From Clarkia xantiana subsp. parviflora (Eukaryota; Streptophyta; Magnoliopsida; Myrtales; Onagraceae), in NCBI GenBank assembly GCA_036873135.1, contig JAPTYO010000002.1, positions 34,339,452 to 34,403,451 on the forward strand: a stretch of DNA of 64,000 nucleotides. Reading direction: 5' to 3'. Both the position numbers and the translations under genes were made by a program. The notes under the pieces were generated by a model that did no database searches, was not told the DNA's origin, and was given only the letters and a program-made list of their open reading frames with translations. Of the stretch, positions 57,440 through 64,000 are shown piece by piece; positions within the stretch are counted from its first letter, which is position 1; every line of letters starts with the position of its first letter.

Positions 57440-58012
57440 TGTTAGATTACGGGGAGTAATCACTATGGAAACTAAAACCATGGTACATGCTAGTAATCAA
57501 AATTACGCAGCGGAAGATTCACACATACCTTAACAGTAGTCCGTAGTCCCAAGATATTTGCAGGAGGGAGTTCACGATTCTCCGGTCGGCACCCGTAGGG
57601 GTTCTTGTGAAGGGAGCCCTACGTGGTATATTCTTGGCAAGGGACAGATCTCCTGAGTGTTTGCTCGAAGGCATATTGGCACACCCTTGGTGGATATATG
57701 GTACCGCTGAATATGGTGTCTCTGGGGGAAGGGTTTTCTCTCAAACCACATCTTAAAGGGAATTGTGATTAACCCTAATAAAACCCCTAACTCCCCATTT
57801 ATATAGAAGGAGTAAAGTGGACAAAAGTCCAATTTATCCTCACCCATAATTCGACCGGCCATGTATAGTATAGGGAGGCCCAATTTTGGGTCTCTCATGT
57901 CAATTGGGATTTGGGTCTGGCCCAATGTCCTAAAGTGACATGTACCCAATTAACTTAGGTAACATACATTTAATGGGCTTCCATTTACGACGCCCATCAC
58001 CATATGCTTACA
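57440..58012 (-). repeat. 5' LTR of element E, reversed
   Basis: 573 bp, on the minus strand TGTAAGCATATGGTGATGGG...CCGTAATCTAACA. The flanking base group TGCGG (58013-58017) pairs with CGCGG at the other end of E. Confidence 0.88.
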
Positions 58013-58017
58013 TGCGG

Positions 58018-58819
58018 GATGGAAGGAAGCCCTAATGGCGCGCTGCTCCCTTTCATCTCCTAAACCCTAATTTATTCACCCACCTCTCCTCTTTTTCACA
58101 CACCTAGCTTCTTCTCTTCACCCGCCCCCATAAAACCAATTTCTACACCATTGTAAAAATTTAAAGTTCTCTCGTCAATGTACTTCTACATTATTATTAT
58201 CTTTGTAATATACAATTTCTTTTGTCAATGGCTTATCGTGGTGAATGTAGTTTTTCTGCTCCGAGAAGAAGATGTCATGGCAACGAACCAGAGGACACTT
58301 CCGTTCTCTATCTTAAAAACACTAATATAGGGAATGTTTCATACATGAGGACAAGGTAAATTTCTATATATATAAATGTTTATATAGATACATAGTTTAC
58401 AATATTTGACAACAAAATGCGTAAATAAAGTATACTTCCGAATTATGAAAAAAAATAAATTAATTGAATATCAAAATTGAATTGAAAATAATTTAAAAAG
58501 GATTAATTATATAAATGACACTGTTATAAAATTTTAAAATTAGACTAATTTATAAAATTCGAATTTAAAATAAAACTTTTTTTTTTGTTCTAATTTTTTA
58601 AAATTATTTGAAAATAGAAATGACTGTGTTTTGTTTTCAAATTTCGAAATTAGACAGTAGTTTTTTTAATGTCCAATTCGGTGACCATTCAGTGTTGAAA
58701 ACCTAATTTTCGAAATTCCAAAAAATATTAAAAATCTTTACAGGTTCTTAATTACATACTAAAAGAATTAAGATTCGAGTTTCATTGCATTTGGAGTTGT
58801 AGATAATCGGCAAGCTTCC
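58018..58819. other. Flank right of E
   Basis: The left part has C/T-rich sequence (58040-58140) resembling a plant 5' leader (CCTAAACCCTAA, TTCTTCTCTTCACC). The right part is AT-rich and featureless. Confidence 0.5.
58228..58355 (+). CDS. Exon-like frame, unidentified
   Basis: After a pyrimidine-rich leader an ATG in TCAATGGCT opens a 42-codon frame (MAYRGECSFSAPRRRCHGNE, then PEDTSVLYLKNTNIGNVSYM) that ends at ACAAG/GTAAATTT, a good plant splice donor. Base composition is more balanced than in the AT-rich sequence that follows. No domain is recognised, and no second exon was found before the LTR at 58820, so it may be a first exon of a disrupted gene, a gene fragment, or chance. Confidence 0.25.
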
Positions 58820-59813
58820 TGTTGGCATATGGAGATTGGCCGCCGTAATTAGGAGCCCATTAATGTAAGCTTGTAACCTAAGACAATTGGGTTATGTCAC
58901 ATTAGGGATTTTGGGCTAGGCCTAAAATCTCAGTTGACATGAGAGGCCCAAAATTGGGCCTCCCTAGATTAATGTGGCCGGCCGACTTATATGAGGGCAA
59001 AGTGTACTTTTGTCCACTTTGCTCCTCTTATAAATAGGGAGTGCTAGGTGATTTATTAAGTGCTAACTATCCTCCTTTGTGGTGAGATTAAAAGAATTCC
59101 TCCCTCCCTGAAAATATAGTGGTCCGGCCGAACCAAGCTACTGCGATGGAGGTGCCAAATTCCGTCAAGCAATTTACTCCGGTGATCTATCCAACTAAAT
59201 AATCGACAGAGGCTTTGCTGTGAGGCATTATCCGCGTAAGGCTTCCTTAACCAGAACCTCTACGGGAACCGTACGACGGATCGAAAACTCCCCTCGGTGA
59301 TCTCAGGACTACATGAAACATTGTAGGTATGTGCACTACCTTCCGTTGTGTATTAGTTACCATGCACGTTCTAAGGTTTTGTTTCCGTAGTATTTGACCC
59401 CGTAATCCTTCAGTGGTATCATAGCATGTGTTAGGAGTTCATGATTTTGATAAATATGGTGTTCTTGAATTTGTTAAGATCGGCCGAATTTTTTAAAAGT
59501 GAAATTTTAAAAAAAATTCGATTTTTGAAAATCTTGTTGGCCGGAATTTTTCATGATGTTCATAATAAAATTTGATGTTCATGATATTCAAGAGAAACAA
59601 GACTTTTGTCAAGACTAAACATTGAATTCTTGATCTTTGCAAGATTTGATCTTGAAATTTTACCACAAACCCTAATCCTAGTGTTTTCGGCTGATCCTCT
59701 TAGGTTTAAAATGTGGAATTTTTAATTTCTTAGTCCACAAGTAACCTAGAGAAACCGATTTTTTTCAAGAAAATTTGTGTTATTAATTTCGGCCGAAATT
59801 TACCCAAGGGATT
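58820..59813 (+). mobile_element. Copia-type element head I: 5' LTR, primer site and leader
   Basis: LTR 58820-59412 (593 bp, TGTTGGCATATGG...CGTAATCCTTCA) is a diverged relative of the LTRs of E, F and G. It contains the conserved GAGGCCCAAAATTGGGCCTCCC inverted repeat and TATAAATAGGGAG. The primer site TGGTATCATAGC (59414-59425) and about 390 bp of leader follow before another LTR begins at 59814. No coding region remains. Confidence 0.72.
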
Positions 59814-60061
59814 TGTTAGCATTTGGACAATGGGCCGATGTAATTGGGAGCCCATTAATAAATTCCATGTACCTAAGAAATTAGGTAATGTCATATTAGG
59901 GATTTTGGGCTAGGCCTAAAATCCCAATTGACATGGGAGGCCCAAAATTGGGCCTCCCTATAAGCATGGTCGGCCGACTTTACAAAGAGGGTAAAGTAGA
60001 CTTTTATCCAGTTTACTCCTCTTATAAATAGGGACTCCTAGGAGGTTTTATTAAGGTTTTT
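59814..60061 (+). repeat. Truncated LTR head J
   Basis: It starts TGTTAGCATTTGG and carries the same GAGGCCCAAAATTGGGCCTC core and TATAAATAGGGAC, but differs from LTR I at many sites. It breaks off at about 60061 against the minus-strand Gypsy sequence. Confidence 0.65.
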
Positions 60062-60475
60062 TTGTGCTATTGGTCGCACCGACTCACTGATATTTAGCTT
60101 GTGTGAGATTACTTCTTCACTTATCCCTAGCGTATCGCTTGGTGACCATGTGAATAGCTCATTGTACTCCTTGAGGAGTGTTATTAATTCCTCTTCATCT
60201 CTTTTGGAGAGTGTTGTTCTCAGTCGTATTTTCCTGTTTGGCTCTTCTATTAACACCTCTTTGATGTCCTCTGCAGGGTTTGGTCGTCCATACTCTTCCC
60301 TCGAATCTGTGTCAGTCAAGAGCACATCTGGTGGTGGCTTGTTGATCTCCTCCTTCCATATTTTATTCAAACGTATTCGCGCGACCTGTTGGTCTCATTT
60401 AACCTCCCCTACTCTTGTTCCTCCCGGGAACTTTAGTACTTGAAATGATGTTGATGATATCATACCATACTTGTC
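60062..60475 (-). pseudogene. pol: Gypsy (Tat-type) pol start: N-terminal part of reverse transcriptase
   Basis: The minus-strand frame contains LKEYNELFTWSPSDTLGISE and EVISHKLNISESVRPIAQK, the conserved block that precedes the RT catalytic core in Tat-type Gypsy elements. It is cut at about 60061, so the catalytic core is missing. A stop lies near 60397. It continues the protease frame to the right (VVVEKLHGYNGTLRRTSI and GMISSTSFQVLKFPGG in between). Confidence 0.75.
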
Positions 60476-60522
60476 TATTGAGGTACGTCTTAACGTTCCA
60501 TTGTAGCCGTGCAACTTTTCCA

Positions 60523-61165
60523 CTACAACGAAGTTAGCGTCAAATGTGAGGTTTGCTTCCCCGTCCCCAGTGTTACTGGCAATGTGATTGTTCCCATTGG
60601 GTATGACGCTGCTCCTTGGAAAATTTTCAATGGATTATATAGAGGCTTCAAATCTCTTTTCCTTATTTCAAGCTTTGTTATTGTGTCAACTGGAAGGATA
60701 TTCGTTGAACTCCCCTCATTAACTAATATCCTCTTCACTTGGTGGTCTTTGATGCCGATGGTCACTACTAGTGTCTTGTTATTGGGTAGGTTCAAATTCT
60801 CTATATCAATTCCACCAAAATAGATTTCCCCCATGCGATGTCTCCCTTCTTGTGACTTCAACTTTTCCCATGATTGGGTTGCATACACTTCTTCTGCATA
60901 GTCCGTTTCTCCTCCTGAGGCAAAGCCTCCATGGATTTTATTGATTGTTGCTCTGATTAGCAACTTGTCAGTCTTTGGGGGTGGGTGATGTAGCCATTGG
61001 TTCACTACTAATTGTGGTGTTTTAGAGCTTGATGGAGTGTTATCCAGAGGCTGTTGATCTCTCTTAGGTGGCAGTTGCTCTACCATCCTTTCTTGTTGCC
61101 CCCCAATGTTAGGCTGTTGAAGACCCATCATTGGTGTTTGGCTACTACTACCCCCTTCGGTCTCC
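60523..61165 (-). pseudogene. Gypsy (Tat-type) gag C-terminus and aspartic protease
   Basis: The frame contains ATINKIHGGFASGGETDYAE, the block linking Gag to protease in Tat-type elements, then NLPNNKTLVVTIGIKDHQVK and RILVNEGSSTNILPVD, then GTITLPVTLGTGKQ. The active-site triad position reads N-E-G instead of an Asp-led motif, so the protease is probably inactive. Gln/Pro-rich sequence upstream (MMGLQQPNIGGQQERM) would be the Gag tail. The frame stays readable to about 61165. Together with 60062-60475 it is one 5'-to-middle fragment of a minus-strand element with both ends lost. Confidence 0.72.
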
Positions 61166-61169
61166 GGTA

Positions 61170-61560
61170 TCCGGTGTCACAACACCGGACCAGTCCGGTG
61201 TTAACAGGGCCGGTGCGTCCCGCGTCCAGCCCCCAATGTCCGGGTAGTTGACACCCGAGTTACATGTATACCATACCAGTGATATCATTACGCGGGTCCC
61301 ACCCGTAAATGTGGGCCCCTCCGGTGCCAAGATCGTAATCCCTATAAATAGGGCCCTGTATCCTTCATTTATAACTATGATCTCTAGTTGGACATCAGAG
61401 GTCTGATTTCTCTCTAGTTTTATCTCTCTAAAATCGAACTCTCATTTAAACATCAGAGAGGGTTCGCCGGACTCTCCCCGGCTTACCCCTTGTGCAGGTA
61501 AGCGATGGAGAAAACGGATTACTAGTAACAAGGCGATCCCGATTTGACGCAAGACCATCA
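61170..61560 (+). repeat. Forward Gypsy-type LTR (solo or truncated)
   Basis: It has TATAAATA (61343-61350), CTCTCTAGTTTTATCTCTCT, ACATCAGAGAGGGTTCGCCG and CCCCTTGTGCAGG, the same order as the LTRs of A and B. The start is uncertain (TGTCACAACACCGG at about 61176 or TGTCCGGGTAGTTG at 61237), and so is the end; no TSD was found. Its orientation is opposite to the neighbouring gag-protease fragment, so it does not belong to that fragment. Confidence 0.55.
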
Positions 61561-61589
61561 AGATCGGAACCCCGACGAGATTGATGTAG

Positions 61590-63092
61590 AAAGAAGGGTA
61601 TTCAAATAATCTTTCTTTATAGCAAAAGGAAACATATATATCCTCGTGAAATATAACATCTCAACTAATTAACATGGATGGAAAATTGAATCTCTTATAT
61701 ATATTCATCACTAGATACCTTTTTTTTGGGTCAGCGAATATATACCCCCATGAAATAGCTGGTTCTGATGTTGTAAACAAATTGTCACAATTTTGTTTGT
61801 GTACCTTTATAGAAAAGCATAAACAATGTATGACTTTGAGATGAGAGTGATAATTGGCTTCTTCGTCACATGTAAAACTTTAAGAGGTGATCGATTACCC
61901 AACCAACGATGACAAGTTCAAGTTGAAAGTTAGTTAGTTAGTTAGTTACAGGAGAGGGAAAACTAGCTGTTGGAAGTTGCCGATAATGACATGAGCCTTA
62001 ACGCAGAAATGACATCAGCTAGCTATACATATAATAACTAATAATACCGGCCTGTACTAATAATATGATATGAGTTACTTCACACGTAGTGGTACTAGTA
62101 CAATGCAGTTGGTTGCACATGATTGATAATGGGTAGGTAGGTACGTACTTTGAGTTAAAGTTCTGAGCCTTGAATAACTCCTAAATATTGACATGCATGC
62201 GGATGTAATTGTTGATGGTGTAGTTGTTAGTGTCATATGAACAAGGATATGAAGAAGTCCCACAACCACAAATGGAGGAGCTAGCTAGCTAGGTACGTAT
62301 TAATTCAGTGGAGAGGCTTTAATTGATTCTTTCTTTCTTTCAGTAAAGTGGAATGGATTGGAAGCAAGTTTGGTGCTAATGAGGAATTAATGGATCGGAG
62401 GTGCAGAAAGTAACGAATGCGAGAGAGTTTGATTGAAATGGTGAAGGGAATGAATTTCGACACATCATGTGCATGCCACATGGTTACTTATATAATGCAA
62501 AAAAATCTGATAAATGACCAACAACAACTTAGATGATTCATCTGCATTTTTAACCCCTTACAGTATCCTTAGTAAATGCAAATAATTATGAGCGTAATAT
62601 GTAAATAATAATAGATAGATGATTCATCCTTTCATATGATAAAATTAATAATTTTAGGATCTAACCATACTTGTGAAATACTTCGATTGGCTTAATGTGA
62701 AATTTATTTAACGAATAAAGTCGAAGATGCAATATTGGTAAAGATAATGCAACTAAGCAATGGAAAGTAGACGAAACTTTTATTCTTATCACAATTAATT
62801 GTTTCTTCCCATGTGGAGAAAAGTGGAGAAGATTGGGTTGTGCCCTTATCATCCACACCAAACCAAATTAAACCAAGTCCCTTTTAGAGGTCCTATAGCA
62901 TATGACCTTGCCCTACCCTTCCTTATTCTTTCGGTTCATATATATATATAATAATATACTTGGACGTTCTTCCACCATTTTATTAGACAGCTAGCTATTG
63001 TTTTCCATTGCATGGATTTTAAAAGTCACTTGAGAAAATTTTAGTTTAATATATATATAGAGTGCATCTTATAAATTTCTCTAGTGGTAATA
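61590..63092. other. AT-rich sequence without a recognised gene
   Basis: Short direct repeats (GTTAGTTAGTTAGTTA, GCTAGCTAGCTAGGTACG) and a TATATATATA run occur. Short frames (for example 62075-62269 minus) lack features of a real gene. It may be host sequence next to a gene outside the window. Confidence 0.5.
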
Positions 63093-63095
63093 CAT

Positions 63096-64000
63096 CACTA
63101 CAAGAAAATGGGTAAATAGCGACACTTGGATACGGCACTTTACCAAAAGTGTCGATATATTTTAAAAAAAATTCAAGTAACGGCACTATTTGTAGTGCCG
63201 TTGGTTTTTTTGGTTTACGGCACTTACAAAGTGTCATTATAAGCTTTCCACTTTTCTAGAAAGTGCCGATAGTTTTTGAACAACACTTTTGGAAGTGCCG
63301 TTTCCTTTTTTTTTTTTTTTAATATCGGCACTTATTATAAGTGCCAGTAGTAAATTAATATTTTTTTTTTATAAAATTGCAAATGAATAACAAATAATAA
63401 TCAATATTAATAATAATAAATAACCTAAAAAGAGTAAAACCTATATTCTTTTTCTGTGGGACTTACATAGGCGTCTTTCCTTCCTATCACGGTGCCTCAC
63501 TATATTCAATTTCTTCCTCGTTCACATTCCGGCAGTACAGAACCCTAGCTCTCCATCTGTTTCAAGAGTAAGCTTTCTCCATCCTTCGGTGCAGTATTGA
63601 TCGCGATTTCGCTTTCCGTCTATGTATAGTTTCTTAGCTGTAGATTTTTCTAAATTTGTGCATGCAATCTTTCAACGAAGAAGTCGAAGATTTGAGTGAT
63701 ATAAGTAACTGGAGACCTGATACCTCTGTTCGGCAACAACTCTGCCTTGACCTTCAAATCCAAGAGCACCACGGCGACGCCGGTGCCACTCAAAGTCTCC
63801 TAATCTGGTAAGGCTTATGCTGCCTCTCTGAGATTCAATTGATTAACCTTTTTATTTCTTCTGCTCATTCGTAATAGTTTCTACTGAAAATCGTGATTTA
63901 TTCTCTTGCTTGTTTGATTTTGGAGAATTGCTTCTGTTTTTTTAGAATCAATTCATTTTGGAGATCTTTGTGGTGAATGGCGATTCATTCCTTCATTGTA
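63096..64000. mobile_element. CACTA-type DNA transposon, left end
   Basis: CACTACAAGAAAATGGGTAA at 63096 is the canonical plant CACTA terminal repeat, preceded by CAT as possible 3-bp target copy. Subterminal repeats in both orientations follow (CGGCACTT / AAGTGCCG variants at about 63135, 63175, 63195, 63222, 63262, 63290 and 63325), as expected for transposase binding. The other end is beyond the window. Transposase is not seen in the 0.9 kb available. Confidence 0.75.
63662..63807 (+). CDS. Exon-like frame inside the CACTA element, unidentified
   Basis: A leader with AACCCTAGCTCTCC is followed by an ATG at 63662 opening MQSFNEEVEDLSDISNWRPD and then QLCLDLQIQEHHGDAGATQS, ending at CTAATCTG/GTAAGG, a good splice donor. 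It could be a first exon of the transposon's own gene or of a captured gene. No domain is recognised in 48 residues. Confidence 0.3.

Larger units (their letters stand above)
28876..58012 (-). mobile_element. Element E: minus-strand Copia-type retrotransposon, interrupted
   Basis: Reversed LTRs lie at 28876-29518 (3' LTR) and 57440-58012 (5' LTR, next to a reversed tRNA-Met-type primer site). The 5-bp flanks are CGCGG (28871-28875) and TGCGG (58013-58017), matching at 4 of 5 bases. Its own interior is 29519-33881 (3' half with pol) and 57016-57439 (leader). In between lies the forward cluster G/F. About 2.1 kb expected between these two interior parts (judged against elements F and G) is absent. 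Confidence 0.8.

Noticed and set aside
1..64000. A wholly new defence or metabolic system
   Set aside because: No cluster of intact genes is present; apart from the antisense gene of A, B and H, all coding remnants belong to known retrotransposon functions.

Overview
The window is flowering-plant nuclear DNA made almost entirely of transposable elements nested inside one another. Evidence for a plant host: Ty3/Gypsy-type LTRs with tRNA-Asp-like primer sites (TGGCGCCGT...), Copia-type LTRs with tRNA-Met primer sites (TGGTATCAGAGC-like), a CACTACAAGAAA transposon end, a Mutator-like element with a 9-bp target duplication, and a plastid 16S rRNA fragment. I found no intact conventional host gene. 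Most long open frames are chance readings of tandem arrays or LTRs.

Layout. 1-2188: 3' end of a Gypsy-type element (C) lying in the tandem-repeat tail of a second element (D), whose 3' LTR ends at 3676. 3677-5424: non-genic sequence with a non-autonomous Mutator-like element (4371-5077, TSD TATTTTTAA) and a perfect 20-bp-arm hairpin (5327-5372). 5425-28678: large Gypsy-type element A (TSD GTTAA), holding a truncated antisense-oriented relative H (6634 to about 10072) and a complete younger element B (15957-25735, TSD CTTAG). A, B and H keep little or no pol. Each carries tandem arrays and an antisense, apparently spliced, gene of unknown function; B sits inside that antisense gene of A.

28684-28870: short flank. 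28876-58012: minus-strand Copia element E (TSD CGCGG/TGCGG), interrupted by a forward cluster (33882-57015). In the cluster, the 5' LTR of element G is split by element F (34190-42208, TSD CTTCG). A segment covering the end of F and the start of G is tandemly duplicated (40199-46866 and 46867-52723). Copy 1 also carries about 0.83 kb of filler that includes plastid 16S rRNA sequence. All Copia pol genes are broken.

58018-64000: flank with one exon-like frame, two further Copia-type LTR heads (58820 and 59814), a minus-strand Gypsy gag-protease-RT start (60062-61165), a forward LTR (about 61170-61560), 1.5 kb of AT-rich sequence without a recognisable gene, and one end of a CACTA transposon (63096 onward).

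The order of events can be read from the nesting: A is older than B; E is older than G, G older than F, and F older than the tandem duplication. The most unusual signals are the antisense gene shared by A, B and H, the palindromic U3 regions of the B family, the mosaic duplication with organellar filler, and target-site evidence for recombination between two separate Copia insertions. I did not find a clearly new functional system; the antisense gene is the best candidate for one.
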